Part shown: positions 46,784-56,458 of the stretch, piece by piece
Position numbering within the stretch: the stretch's first letter is position 1
Layout of the letters: every line of letters starts with the position of its first letter
Assembly: GCA_015067845.1 (NCBI GenBank)
Contig: SVLT01000002.1
Span: 1 to 64,000, forward strand
Direction: 5' to 3'
Source of the DNA: Oscillospiraceae bacterium
GTDB taxonomy: Bacteria > Bacillota > Clostridia > Oscillospirales > Oscillospiraceae
Length of the DNA: 64,000 nucleotides
Notes under the pieces: generated by a model
Told to the model about the DNA's origin: nothing
Seen by the model: only the letters and a program-made list of their open reading frames with translations
Databases searched by the model: none
Program-made: the position numbers and the translations under genes

Positions 46784-48796
46784 TTATTTCATCTTCTTGC
46801 GGACATAGATTACCAGTATCACAGCTACCACCGCGATCACCACCAGCGAGACTGCCATGGTGAGGATCACCGCAATCGTATCGTTTTCCTCCTGATCCTC
46901 ATCCTTGTCCACAGGCTTGGTTTCTTCGGGGTCTGTTTCTTCCGGTTCGGTGGGGACCGGTTTGGTTTCTTCAGGCTCCGTTTCCTCGGGATTAGTGGGC
47001 TCGGGATCGGTGGGCTCGGGATCATCTGCGGTCAGTTCCGGAATATTATAGGCATCATTGGCGTCCTTCTCGGTGCCGGTGTAGTCGGCCTCGGTTACAT
47101 CAGGATTCAGGAAACCCTCCACCTCGCCCAAACGCCAGCCGGGGGCGCTATTACGTACACCACTGCCGGTAACGCGCACGACCTTTGCCTTCACAGTCGC
47201 GAAGGTAAACAGCAGGTCAAAATCTTCCACATCAGGATACAGCGCCACGTTATGCATCTCTGCCACGCGTACCCAGGTACCGTCTTCCATCTGAACATCG
47301 ATGGCGATATCCTTTGCACGATAATCCGGGTCCTCCCAGTTGAGGTAAATCTTCACCTGGTTGATATCCACCGCTTCAGCGAATGCGAAGTCGAACCAGC
47401 ACAGCTTGTTGCCATCAAATTCACACAGAGTCGTGCCAGCAACAGCAGGATCCGGACTAAATTCTCCATCATTCAAATTGGTAGGAGGATTGGTATCGGG
47501 GTACCAGTTGGGGGTGGTTACCGTTGCGCCCAGGAACAGATTGTCCTGCACAGGATCCACATCGGGATCCCCCTGGTTGCCCTGGTTGCCTTCGTTTCCG
47601 GAATTGCCGGAGGTCATCTCAGGAATATTGTACGCATCATTGGAATCCTTTTTGGTACCGGTGTGATCCGCCTTGGTAACGTCGGGATTCATATAGCCTT
47701 CCACTTCAACCACACGCCAACCGGGAGCATCGCCACGGGCGCCGTTACCGGTAACGCGAACGACTTTTGCCTTTACCGTTGCAAAAGTAAACAGCAGATC
47801 AAAGTCTTCCACATCCGGGTAAATCTTTATATCGTGCATTTCTGCAACGCGCACCCATTCCCCGTTTTCCAACTGGACATCGATGGCGATATCTTTTGCA
47901 CGATAGGTGACATCCTCCCAGTTAAAGCAGACCTTTACCTGATTGATATCCTTCGCCTTGGCAAGCTTAAACTCAAAATAGCACAATTTGTTGTCATCAA
48001 ATACACACAACACCGTGCCTGCTTCAGCCGGATTGGGGCTGGCTTCTCCATCATTGAGGTTAGAGGGAGGGTTGGTATCGGGATACCAGTTGGGAGTAGT
48101 TACCGTTGCGCCAATCAACAAATTATCCAACGCGACCTCAGGATCAGGATTGCCCTGATTCCCGCCGCTGCTGGAGCCGCCGGATGTTACTTCCGGAATA
48201 TTGTATGCATCATTGGCATCCTTTTGGGTTCCGGTGTAGTCTGCCGTCGTAACATCGGGATTCATGTATCCTTCGACTTCTACCACACGCCAGCCGGGCG
48301 CGTCGCCACGGGTGCCATTGCCGGTAACGCGCACAACTTTTGCCTTTACCGTTTCAAAGGTGAACAGCAGGTCAAAGTCTTCCACATCGGGGTACATCCC
48401 AGGATTATGCATCTCTGCTACACGCACCCAAGTGCCGTTTTCCAACTGGACATCAATGGCAATATCCTTTGCGCGATAGTTGACATCCTGCCAGTTAAAG
48501 CACACTTTTACCTGATTGATTTCCTTGGCTTTCGGCAGGTTAAACTCCAGATGGCACAGGTTTTTATCACCAAATGTACACAAAAGCGTACCTGCGACAC
48601 TGGGATCAGGACTGGCTTCTCCATCGTTGAGATAAGAAGGAGGATTGGTGTCCGGATACCAGGTGGACACCGTTGCCGTCGCATCAAGAAACAGGTTTTC
48701 CAATGCAACTTCATCTGCCTGTGCCTGTATGCTTGACACAGAGCAAATGCCCAACACCAAAAATGCCATCAGCACAAAACTTATTATTTTCCTCAT
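46784..48796 (-). CDS. Surface protein with three discoidin-like repeats and C-terminal membrane anchor
   Basis: A 670-residue protein: signal peptide to about residue 27 (SSIQAQADE), three similar modules of about 185-190 residues resembling F5/8 type C (CBM32-like) domains (LNDGEASPDP, INQVKVCFNWQD, YRAKDIAIDVQLENGTWVRVAE, APGWRVVEVEGYMNPD), a Pro/Thr/Glu-rich spacer (about 580-635), then one membrane helix and RKKMK. There is no sortase motif. It probably holds glycans at the cell surface for the adjacent importer. The modules are close relatives of those in the 989-residue protein at 56514-59483. AAAGGAACAG precedes the ATG. Confidence 0.85.
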   Translation of the reverse strand: MRKIISFVLMAFLVLGICSVSSIQAQADEVALENLFLDATATVSTWYPDTNPPSYLNDGEASPDPSVAGTLLCTFGDKNLCHLEFNLPKAKEINQVKVCFNWQDVNYRAKDIAIDVQLENGTWVRVAEMHNPGMYPDVEDFDLLFTFETVKAKVVRVTGNGTRGDAPGWRVVEVEGYMNPDVTTADYTGTQKDANDAYNIPEVTSGGSSSGGNQGNPDPEVALDNLLIGATVTTPNWYPDTNPPSNLNDGEASPNPAEAGTVLCVFDDNKLCYFEFKLAKAKDINQVKVCFNWEDVTYRAKDIAIDVQLENGEWVRVAEMHDIKIYPDVEDFDLLFTFATVKAKVVRVTGNGARGDAPGWRVVEVEGYMNPDVTKADHTGTKKDSNDAYNIPEMTSGNSGNEGNQGNQGDPDVDPVQDNLFLGATVTTPNWYPDTNPPTNLNDGEFSPDPAVAGTTLCEFDGNKLCWFDFAFAEAVDINQVKIYLNWEDPDYRAKDIAIDVQMEDGTWVRVAEMHNVALYPDVEDFDLLFTFATVKAKVVRVTGSGVRNSAPGWRLGEVEGFLNPDVTEADYTGTEKDANDAYNIPELTADDPEPTDPEPTNPEETEPEETKPVPTEPEETDPEETKPVDKDEDQEENDTIAVILTMAVSLVVIAVVAVILVIYVRKKMK

Positions 48797-48820
48797 TGTA
48801 CTGTTCCTTTCATGTGAATA

Positions 48821-49999
48821 TTACTTCACTTCTTCTAACAGGATCGTTCTGATTGCTTGAATCTCCTCTTCTGTGATACCGATATCCAGTAAAAAGGATT
48901 CTGTTTTCTCGGCAAATGTTTTTGTATCCTTGCCCTCGTCGTTGAAACTAAAATCGTAATAGTTGATGTAGTCGATCATTTCCGTGATATAGGCATCCAT
49001 CATTGTAGCCGGTGTCTGTCCATCGCGGCAACCTGCCTCGGACATGAAGGAAAGCTCATAATCAAGCAGCAAATCCTGCTTGCTCACACCCAATAGAGAA
49101 TTGATCAAAAACACGATTGTTCCGGTTCTGTCTCTTCCGATCTCACAATGGACATAAATCGGATAGTTGTCCGGATCCGCAAAACTTCTGATGGCCGTTG
49201 CCAAAGCGGCGCGATACATGGGCGCATCGATTCCTTTGCCATGGTTGCTGTAATATGGGCAATCCACACTAATGAAATTTACATCTTCTCCCAATGGAGA
49301 TACCGACAGTTTCTTACGAAGATCCAAATCTGTGCGAATATGATATACATTCAGCATTTTTTGCCGGGACTCTTTCGATGCATAATCCAGCGTTCCTCCC
49401 CGGTACACCATACCCTGGCGGACTCTATATTTTCCGTCTTCTGTGATGTAACCACCGATGTCCCGGGTATTGGATACACGCGGGACAGAAATCGTGCGGG
49501 GAAGCTGGGCTGTCACAAAATGGAACACCTTGGAATGGACCACTCTATCCGTGTACTGTGCCTGGATTTGATAATAATACGTCGTACCCGCCAGCAAGTC
49601 TGCCAAAACAACAGAAGTATCCTGTAGCTCCACACTTGTTGCGTCTTTCAGATCCTCGCTTTGAGACACTATGAATGTATACCCGGTTGCGCCTTCCTCG
49701 CAGGTCCAGGTCACCTCGACCGATTCCGGCGCATAAGAATCTTCTCGTGTACAATACTGTTCAGCGATGCCTTTTTCATAAGCAGAAGCAACTGCATAGA
49801 TCCCACCCGACAGAAGATTAACCGTTTCCCCGTCCGCAGGACTTGCTTTGATTGTCGGTATATAATTTATTTTTTCCATATTGCCATATACCACTTTTTC
49901 GCAATTACTCCTACTTACCCAAAAGAAAATTGCAGCTATCAAGCATAATGCAATAATACATATTGCCAGAACGAGCCAGCATCTCTTACAACTCATCAT
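48821..49999 (-). CDS. Membrane-anchored extracytoplasmic tyrosine phosphatase
   Basis: A 392-residue protein with an N-terminal membrane helix (residues 8-28), a fibronectin-III-like region (about 85-165) and a tyrosine/dual-specificity phosphatase domain of the IphP/Y_phosphatase3 type. The CX5R loop is complete: VHCEIGRDRTG with C285 and R291; the NTRDIGGY and VYRGG motifs are typical. Topology predicts that catalysis faces outside. Family members act on phosphoproteins, phosphoinositides or phosphorylated sugars. The ATG follows the permease stop codon directly, so it belongs to the sugar ABC operon, which suggests a phosphorylated glycan or surface substrate. Confidence 0.85.
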   Translation of the reverse strand: MMSCKRCWLVLAICIIALCLIAAIFFWVSRSNCEKVVYGNMEKINYIPTIKASPADGETVNLLSGGIYAVASAYEKGIAEQYCTREDSYAPESVEVTWTCEEGATGYTFIVSQSEDLKDATSVELQDTSVVLADLLAGTTYYYQIQAQYTDRVVHSKVFHFVTAQLPRTISVPRVSNTRDIGGYITEDGKYRVRQGMVYRGGTLDYASKESRQKMLNVYHIRTDLDLRKKLSVSPLGEDVNFISVDCPYYSNHGKGIDAPMYRAALATAIRSFADPDNYPIYVHCEIGRDRTGTIVFLINSLLGVSKQDLLLDYELSFMSEAGCRDGQTPATMMDAYITEMIDYINYYDFSFNDEGKDTKTFAEKTESFLLDIGITEEEIQAIRTILLEEVK

Positions 50000-50884
50000 T
50001 TAGCCCTTCACGCCGGTAAGCGTCACATTATCAACGTAATGCTTCTGACCCAAGATATATGTAATCAACGGAACAATGCACAAAACCAGACCGGTCGCAA
50101 TCTGCACACCCTTGGCGCCCAGGCTGCCCACCTCATAACTCTTCGCAGACTGCGCCATATTGGCAACTGCCAGGGGAACCGTCCACTTTTCTTTTGAATT
50201 GATGTACAGATACGGAGTAAACCAATCGCTCCAGGCAGAACTGATCACACCCAGGAAATTATAGAAAATAATAGGCTTACAATTGGGCAAAACAATATTC
50301 CAGTACACGCGGAAAGCACTTGCGCCATCGATTCTTGCCGCTTCCATCAGTGTATCCGGCAAGGTTTTCATATACTGGCGCAGCAGGAAAATCGTCATCA
50401 CACCGCCGCCAAAGAAATTGGGGATCGTAATGGGATGCAGTGTATCCAGCCAGCCAAAATCGCGGAAAAGGGTAAACAAAGGAATCATGGTAACGGCACT
50501 GGGCAGCATGATCGTTGCCATCAAAATGCCAAATGTCAAGTCGCGTCCAGCAAATTTCAGCTTACTGAAGCCATATGCGCACATGGTGGAGCTGATGGTC
50601 ATGCCCACTGCATTCAGTACAATCACATAGAGCGTATTAGAGAAAAACTGACCCACATAAGAATGGGTAACACCATCTTCCTCATAATAACCAAACGCAG
50701 AAATAATGTGTTTGAAATTATCCCATGTGAACCTGGACGGAAAAAACGGCAGCGGTATCGAGTTAATCTCGTCATTGGGCATAAAGGCCAGCATGACCAT
50801 GTTGAAGACGGGATAGACCAAGATCAAGGTCACGATTACAAGGACCACATATCCAACGACCTTATAAGTTTTCGTTTCTCTCAC
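50000..50884 (-). CDS. Sugar ABC transporter permease (MalG type)
   Basis: A 294-residue inner-membrane permease of the CUT1 family with six predicted helices and the EAA loop (LMEAARIDGASAFRVYWNIV) that docks the ATPase. GTG at 50884 is chosen because GGAGAGGAG lies 8 bases upstream, inside the end of the preceding gene; there is no good ATG. It pairs with the MalF-type permease and the binding protein upstream. No ATPase gene is present, so a shared MsmK-type ATPase is presumably encoded elsewhere. Confidence 0.9.
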   Translation of the reverse strand: MRETKTYKVVGYVVLVIVTLILVYPVFNMVMLAFMPNDEINSIPLPFFPSRFTWDNFKHIISAFGYYEEDGVTHSYVGQFFSNTLYVIVLNAVGMTISSTMCAYGFSKLKFAGRDLTFGILMATIMLPSAVTMIPLFTLFRDFGWLDTLHPITIPNFFGGGVMTIFLLRQYMKTLPDTLMEAARIDGASAFRVYWNIVLPNCKPIIFYNFLGVISSAWSDWFTPYLYINSKEKWTVPLAVANMAQSAKSYEVGSLGAKGVQIATGLVLCIVPLITYILGQKHYVDNVTLTGVKG

Positions 50885-50886
50885 GC

Positions 50887-51804
50887 TTACTGCTCCTCTC
50901 CGTAGTATACCCACTTACTTCTCTTGAAAATAAACAGGGTAAGAACCACTATAATCGCAAACAAGAACCATGCCATTGCGCAGGAATAGCCCATATTCAT
51001 TTCTTTCAATCCCGTGTTATAGATCAGAAGGCCAAAGAAATAGGTTGAATTCAACGGACCGCCGCCCGTCATCAGCATAGAGGAACCAAACGCCTGCATA
51101 GAGCCAATCACACTGGTGATCAGCTGATAGAAAATCATGGGCGTAAGCATAGGCAATGTGATCTTGATCAACTGCTGCCACTTACTTGCACCGTCTAACC
51201 TAGCTGCTTCATACAAAGTAGGAGAAATTCCCCGCAAACTTGCCAGCCACATCAGCATACCGCCGCCAAGGCCCCAAAGTCCCATGAAGAACATTGAAAA
51301 TAGTGCTGTGTCCGGGTCGATCAGGAATGGGAAGGGTTCAAACCCCAGGGCTGTCAGAAGTTGGTTAAAGCGTCCGTTTGCTGTGGGGCTCATCATATCT
51401 TTCCAGACGATGGCAGAAGCCGCACCGGGCATCAGGCACGGCAAGATGGCCAGGATCCGGAAGACCGTGATTCCTTTGATATTGAAATTCATCAACAAAG
51501 CGAATCCAATAGACAAAATCATATTAACAACAACAGAGATGAGTGCGAATCGAAAAGTTAGTCTCAGGGAATACCAGACCAGTTCGTCCTGGAACATGTC
51601 AATATAATTCTGGAATCCAATAAATTCCATTGGTGTAATGCTGTCATAATTACACAGACTATACACAAAGGACATGATCATCGGGTATGCGGTAAACACC
51701 AAAACACCGATGACAACAGGTGAGATAAAGAACCAACCCGTAGCATTTTCTTTGAGCCTGCGCATTTTACGCGATTTGCTCATTACTGGCTCATTTTTCT
51801 TCAC
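50887..51804 (-). CDS. Sugar ABC transporter permease (MalF type)
   Basis: A 305-residue CUT1-family permease with six predicted helices and the EAA loop LYEAARLDGASKWQQLIKIT. A GTG at 51804 follows AGGAGG by 7 bases and is taken as the start. It forms the translocation pore with the MalG-type protein encoded 2 bp further on. A 13-bp hairpin separates it from the binding-protein gene. Confidence 0.9.
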   Translation of the reverse strand: MKKNEPVMSKSRKMRRLKENATGWFFISPVVIGVLVFTAYPMIMSFVYSLCNYDSITPMEFIGFQNYIDMFQDELVWYSLRLTFRFALISVVVNMILSIGFALLMNFNIKGITVFRILAILPCLMPGAASAIVWKDMMSPTANGRFNQLLTALGFEPFPFLIDPDTALFSMFFMGLWGLGGGMLMWLASLRGISPTLYEAARLDGASKWQQLIKITLPMLTPMIFYQLITSVIGSMQAFGSSMLMTGGGPLNSTYFFGLLIYNTGLKEMNMGYSCAMAWFLFAIIVVLTLFIFKRSKWVYYGEEQ

Positions 51805-51828
51805 GGCTTTGCCTCCTGTCTTTTCTCG

Positions 51829-51858
51829 TATCCACCGCTATCTTCATAGCGGTGGATA
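51829..51858 (-). terminator. Intercistronic stem-loop after the binding-protein gene
   Basis: A perfect 13-bp stem, TATCCACCGCTAT and ATAGCGGTGGATA, around CTTC, without a T run. Such hairpins commonly raise the amount of binding protein relative to permeases by mRNA stabilisation or partial termination. Confidence 0.6.
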
Positions 51859-51877
51859 CGAATATCAAAACAAATAC

Positions 51878-53173
51878 TTACTTGCGTTCAATTGCAAGCT
51901 CAAGCTGTTCCTGTCCGAACTGCGCAGCTTCTTCCGAATCCATAATATTCGTTAGTAAACCAGACAAAGCATTGATCCAGCAATCGTTAAATCGGATGCT
52001 CGTTGTATAATCGGGGATCAAAAGCGCCGGTTGCAGCATATCACACTCCGGAGAATCGATGAACGGTTCTGCGGGAATACCGGGAACAGAGTTTCTCCAT
52101 GTATCGTCATTTGCAAGGCTCTTCAGGACGGGGACACAGTCGCCGGTGGTACTAAACAGCTTCTGGCCTTCCTGGCTTGCAGAATACAAAACAAATTTGA
52201 CTGCTTCTTCTTTACACTTGCTGCTGCTGATAACGCTCAGGCCGCTGGTGCCGCAGCCAACAATGTGCTGCTCCGGCAACACGGGGAACGTGACAACACC
52301 CACGTTGTCTACGCCAAGGATGTCGGTATAACCAGTCAACACGGAACGGGTTTGGAAACACATTGCAACCTTGCCAGAGGTGAAGTCACCAATATCATTC
52401 ATGTAGTCATTCACAAAAATACCGTCATCGACCAGCTTCTTGATCTCAGTCAGCGCCGCAATAGTTTCCGGGGAATTAAAATTGGCAACCTCAGCCGTGG
52501 GGAAATTCTCCGTAAAGGTGGCACCCAAGCCCATCATGATGATAGGAGCCGTTGCACCCCAGGTCAAATATGCCTCACAGGCTCTTCTGGTGTAGACATC
52601 GCCGGACTTCTGGGTCAGCTTATATGCAGTCTCCAGGAATTCGTCCCAGGTCCAGCCGTCCTTCGGTTCTTCCACGCCGGCTTCCTTAAACAAAGCCTTA
52701 TTGTAATAGGTAACAATGTGATTATAGTCACGGGGCATCATGTACTGGCCACCCTCGTGGGCACCGCAGTACAGCATGGATTCGTAAAGGTCAGACTCAT
52801 CGAAGTTGTTGGCAGCGTAGTGATCCTTCAGGTTGACCAGCACGCCTTTCTCAGCCAGAAGACGGGTCTGTTCATCACTGACCCAAATAATGTCAGGGGC
52901 AGTGCCTGCTGCGACCTGAGTGATCAACTTGGTGGTATAGTCGCCCACGATCTGTTCAATTTCAAAGGTTACATTGTTGCCCTGCGCCTGGAAACCCCTG
53001 ATCAGCTCAGTGACCATTTTGTCCACGCCGTTTTGCGCGACTGCAATACGCACAACCACATTGCCGTATTCGTCATAAGTCTTTTCATCAGAAGGCTTAT
53101 GACATGCCGAAAACATGGCAATGATCATGATTACGGGCAAAAGAATTGCCACTGCTTTAAACATCTTTTTCAT
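51878..53173 (-). CDS. Sugar ABC transporter substrate-binding lipoprotein
   Basis: A 431-residue family 1 extracellular solute-binding protein: lipobox with C24 (MFSACHK), then a two-lobed fold (GTAPDIIWVSDEQTRLLAEK, FPTAEVANFNSPETIAAL, GCGTSGLSVISSS). It captures an oligosaccharide outside the membrane for the two permeases downstream. AAGGAGTAATAGT precedes the ATG. Ligand is unknown; the locus suggests a galactose-containing glycan. Confidence 0.92.
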   Translation of the reverse strand: MKKMFKAVAILLPVIMIIAMFSACHKPSDEKTYDEYGNVVVRIAVAQNGVDKMVTELIRGFQAQGNNVTFEIEQIVGDYTTKLITQVAAGTAPDIIWVSDEQTRLLAEKGVLVNLKDHYAANNFDESDLYESMLYCGAHEGGQYMMPRDYNHIVTYYNKALFKEAGVEEPKDGWTWDEFLETAYKLTQKSGDVYTRRACEAYLTWGATAPIIMMGLGATFTENFPTAEVANFNSPETIAALTEIKKLVDDGIFVNDYMNDIGDFTSGKVAMCFQTRSVLTGYTDILGVDNVGVVTFPVLPEQHIVGCGTSGLSVISSSKCKEEAVKFVLYSASQEGQKLFSTTGDCVPVLKSLANDDTWRNSVPGIPAEPFIDSPECDMLQPALLIPDYTTSIRFNDCWINALSGLLTNIMDSEEAAQFGQEQLELAIERK

Positions 53174-53201
53174 ACTATTACTCCTTTAGTGTATGCACGC
53201 A

Positions 53202-54464
53202 TTAAGGGATTTCGTTTTGCTGCGTCCGTGCAATGTGCTTGACGACCGCAATAACGCAGATCACGGCGGCGCACAGCATACCTGTTGTTAATCCAATGGC
53301 AAACAGGCAAACCAGAAGATCGATATCGAGCTGTAATGCGTCCGCATCGTCTGTATTGTCAATGACCAATCCGGTAAATTCGCCCTGCATTTCACCATTC
53401 ATAATGCGAATCTGGCGAATACCGTTTACGGTCATGTTCCAATACATATAGTTGTCAATGTTACCATTTTCATCTTCCCATTTTTCTTCCCAAACATCAT
53501 TGCATCCGCTGGAATCCGCAGGCATCACCGCAAGATGCTCATTGAAGTCGTTGAATGCCATTACCATAACGATCCGCGGAAGTTTGTTGCTGAGCAACTT
53601 CTCCCAGTTTCTCCGGTAATACGCTCCATCCTCACGGGCAATAAAGGAACCGTGATTATTTGCAAATCCGGGAGATACCAACTCTACTTCATCATGAATG
53701 ACCGTGCCGTAGTTTGTCTGCCAGCCATAGGTTCCCAATTCGCCGCACTGGGCAGCACGAATTGTGAACCGGTCGCCATAGGTGCGATCACCCGCATAAT
53801 AGTTCCATTCTTCGACTGCATTGGTATCCCAGTCAAACAGGATCAAAAGCGGCTTGCCGTCCACCTGATAATAGTGATCTCCGCCGTATACTTCATTCTC
53901 ATAGAAATCCTTATAAACGGCTTCTGCCTGGACTTCTGCTACATAGCCATAGGGCTTACCTTCACGAATGGCTCCATAGGTTCCGATCGCCAGAGCATAT
54001 TTGATCTGCCATTCATTTTTCTCATTCCACAAGGCGATTCTTTCGCAGGTTAGTTTTGCATTGTCAACGATCCATTCATTGCCGGTTCCGTAGACCAAGG
54101 CGCTGGTCAAACCACCATTTGTGATGTCAAAAACAACAAAGTCGATCTTCGCCTCAGCCAACATCTCCAGGTGCATGTCTATCTCATCCACATCACCGCT
54201 ATTGGGAATTCCATATTTATCCGGGTTCCGCGATATCAATGCCTTATACTCGATCGGATTGCCGCTGCCAAAGTTATTACTCCACATGGTAGAATTGTTA
54301 TAGGTCATATACCATGTGCCTACATCGGTTTTTCCACCATTGCCGTTGGTAATCAGCTCATTTGTTGCCGCATAATCCGGTATTTCTTTTTCGCAAGATA
54401 TCAACGAAAGCGCAAGAATAAAAGCAAATAACAATACAATTGTTTTTTTACACATTTTATTCAT
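53202..54464 (-). CDS. GH71/GH99-like lipoprotein with C-terminal membrane helix
   Basis: A 420-residue protein with a lipobox (LISC, C24), a barrel-like region rich in aromatic residues (GTWYMTYNNSTMWSNNFGSG, FVVFDITNGG, GGDHYYQVDGKPLLILFDW, MVMAFNDFNEH) and a hydrophobic helix near 380-405 followed by a basic tail. The pattern recalls GH71/GH99-clan alpha-mannan-type enzymes, but I am not certain of the family. It is therefore possibly anchored twice. The next gene upstream encodes a paralogue without signals. It may trim glycans at the surface before import. Confidence 0.55.
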   Translation of the reverse strand: MNKMCKKTIVLLFAFILALSLISCEKEIPDYAATNELITNGNGGKTDVGTWYMTYNNSTMWSNNFGSGNPIEYKALISRNPDKYGIPNSGDVDEIDMHLEMLAEAKIDFVVFDITNGGLTSALVYGTGNEWIVDNAKLTCERIALWNEKNEWQIKYALAIGTYGAIREGKPYGYVAEVQAEAVYKDFYENEVYGGDHYYQVDGKPLLILFDWDTNAVEEWNYYAGDRTYGDRFTIRAAQCGELGTYGWQTNYGTVIHDEVELVSPGFANNHGSFIAREDGAYYRRNWEKLLSNKLPRIVMVMAFNDFNEHLAVMPADSSGCNDVWEEKWEDENGNIDNYMYWNMTVNGIRQIRIMNGEMQGEFTGLVIDNTDDADALQLDIDLLVCLFAIGLTTGMLCAAVICVIAVVKHIARTQQNEIP

Positions 54465-54482
54465 TTCAGTTTCCTCAGCTTA

Positions 54483-55514
54483 TTATTGATTGCGCAGCTT
54501 ATTGATGCACTCTTTCGTTATATTCCAATACATGTAGGCGTCTAACTCGCCTTTCGTATTGCGCCACTGTTCCTCATTTCGATCGTTGCATCTGCTGGTA
54601 TCCGTCGGAAAAATGGCCAGACTTTCGTTATAGTCATTCAGCGCGATGATCATGACGATCCTGGGAGGAGGGTTATCCAATATCACTTGCCAATTTCTGC
54701 GGTAGTATTCTCCATTCTCTCTCGGGATTCTGGAATCTCCGCTGGCGGTGCTCCATCCCGGGCACACCACTTCGACCTCCGGATGAACTTGCGTTCCTCC
54801 ATCCGATGTTTGCCATCCATAGGTTCCCGGTTCGCCGTTTTGGCCATTGCGCACGGTAAAACGATCGCCATATGTTCTGTCTCCCTGATAGGCATTCCAT
54901 CCATGGGGAACAGTCAGTACATTTTCGCCCCAGTCATGGATAATCAGGAGCGGCTTTCCGTTTAGGTGGTAGTAATGATCTCCACCAAACTCCGGATTCT
55001 CAACAAACATTTTCCAAACAGCTTCTGCCTGCATTTCGGTGCATTGACCAATGGTCCAGTCCGCATGAATGCAATTGCCCTGCTCGTCAAATTCTTCTCC
55101 CAGAATGGCCTTGTACATCCCCACTGCAATGGCATACTTGATCTTATGGGCATTTTCCCGATTCCATTTTGCAATGCGCTTACAGGTCAGGATCGCATTA
55201 TTTACGATCCACTCATTGCCCCTGCCATATACGATCTCCGGGCGCAAACCGCCGTTGGTAATATCGTATAGAATAAAATCGATCCCGATCTCTGCCATTT
55301 TCCGAATCTGGAAGTCGATCATTTCAACATTGGAGCTGTCCAAGATCCCAAATATATCTGGATTTTCCGATACCAGCGCCCGGTAAAAAATAGGATTTCC
55401 GCTGCCGAAATTATCCTTCCACATTTGTTCATTGTTATAGGTCATAAACCATGTGCCAATGTCGGTTGCATATCCATTTCCATTTGTTGTATATGTCTGA
55501 TTATCCAAACTCAT
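54483..55514 (-). CDS. GH71/GH99-like protein, paralogue without signal peptide
   Basis: A 343-residue relative of the downstream lipoprotein, aligning over its whole length (DIGTWFMTYNNEQMWKDNFG, FILYDITNGG, FGGDHYYHLNGKPLLIIHDW, MIIALNDYNES). It has neither signal peptide nor membrane helix, so it should be cytosolic. ATG at 55514 follows GGAG by 7 bases. The pair probably acts on the same linkage outside and inside the cell. Catalytic residues cannot be assigned by eye; conserved Asp in DITNGG and acidic residues near the C-terminus are candidates. Confidence 0.55.
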   Translation of the reverse strand: MSLDNQTYTTNGNGYATDIGTWFMTYNNEQMWKDNFGSGNPIFYRALVSENPDIFGILDSSNVEMIDFQIRKMAEIGIDFILYDITNGGLRPEIVYGRGNEWIVNNAILTCKRIAKWNRENAHKIKYAIAVGMYKAILGEEFDEQGNCIHADWTIGQCTEMQAEAVWKMFVENPEFGGDHYYHLNGKPLLIIHDWGENVLTVPHGWNAYQGDRTYGDRFTVRNGQNGEPGTYGWQTSDGGTQVHPEVEVVCPGWSTASGDSRIPRENGEYYRRNWQVILDNPPPRIVMIIALNDYNESLAIFPTDTSRCNDRNEEQWRNTKGELDAYMYWNITKECINKLRNQ

Positions 55515-55538
55515 ACGCCATCTCCACAACCAAACGAA

Positions 55539-56429
55539 TTATTTCTTCTTGATATGCTTGTTTACATACAAGAGTAAAAATGCGATTAGTCCCATGTTCA
55601 TAAGCACCAAAACGGTTATGCATACGATCAGCACGATCAATGTGGAGGAACCCAGTGCTGCTGTAGGCACTTTGTTGCCCGGCTTGCCGCTGTTTCCCTG
55701 AGGGGTGAGAACGATTTTGTCCCCTTCTTCATCATCGTCTTCATCTTTGTCAGTATTGCTGCCGGAACTGCCAGCAGGCGCCTTGCCCGTCAGATCAATA
55801 TCATTGATCTTGGTAACAGTCATGGAACAGGACACATCCGTGCTGGATTCCACGCCGAAATTGAAATAGCCATTTCCCTTCATATCCGTGTGGAAAGGAA
55901 AGTTCACCGGGATCTGGAACTCATATACTGTTTTGTCATCACCGTCGAAGGTGACACGGTAAGTGGTGTCATCAATCAGTTTGCATCGCATGGTCAGCGG
56001 CTTGGTGGTATCCACATGGAAATTCACGGTCGGTGGATCCAGCTTCATGCCGGTGTTGACGATCTGTCCTTCGAAACGCAGGGTGAACTCATCCAACGCC
56101 ATCATCAGGAAGAACGGTCCGGTAGAACCGCCGAACAGCTTATTATTGCCCAGAATAATGGTCTGATAAAAACCGCCGCCAGAAGACCACTCCTCCTGAT
56201 CGATGGTAAAGGTCACGGAAAAATCCGTAATATCGACATAGGTTTTTGTGTATGTCCATACCGTCAGGCCTGCAGAGGTTTCCAGCGTTACGCCATTTTC
56301 AGATACCTGTATATCCTCAAAGCCCATACCCTTCTGCCAATCGGATTCCACAGTATATGCCTGCGCGGGTCCGACAAAGAGGCACAGCAGCATGGTAACG
56401 GATAATAACAGAACTAATAATCTTTTCAT
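55539..56429 (-). CDS. Secreted lectin-like protein with C-terminal membrane anchor
   Basis: A 296-residue protein: signal peptide to about 25 (VGPAQAYT), a beta-rich domain (about 26-205) that looks like a concanavalin/laminin-G-type sandwich (GGGFYQTIILGNNK, FLMMALDEFTLRFEGQ), an acidic low-complexity spacer (DKDEDDDEEGD) and a membrane helix with KHIKKK. I do not recognise the family. It probably displays a glycan-binding domain, like the discoidin proteins. CGGAGAG precedes the ATG at 56429. Confidence 0.6.
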   Translation of the reverse strand: MKRLLVLLLSVTMLLCLFVGPAQAYTVESDWQKGMGFEDIQVSENGVTLETSAGLTVWTYTKTYVDITDFSVTFTIDQEEWSSGGGFYQTIILGNNKLFGGSTGPFFLMMALDEFTLRFEGQIVNTGMKLDPPTVNFHVDTTKPLTMRCKLIDDTTYRVTFDGDDKTVYEFQIPVNFPFHTDMKGNGYFNFGVESSTDVSCSMTVTKINDIDLTGKAPAGSSGSNTDKDEDDDEEGDKIVLTPQGNSGKPGNKVPTAALGSSTLIVLIVCITVLVLMNMGLIAFLLLYVNKHIKKK

Positions 56430-56458
56430 AGATACTCTCCGTCTCATCTGGTATTCAA

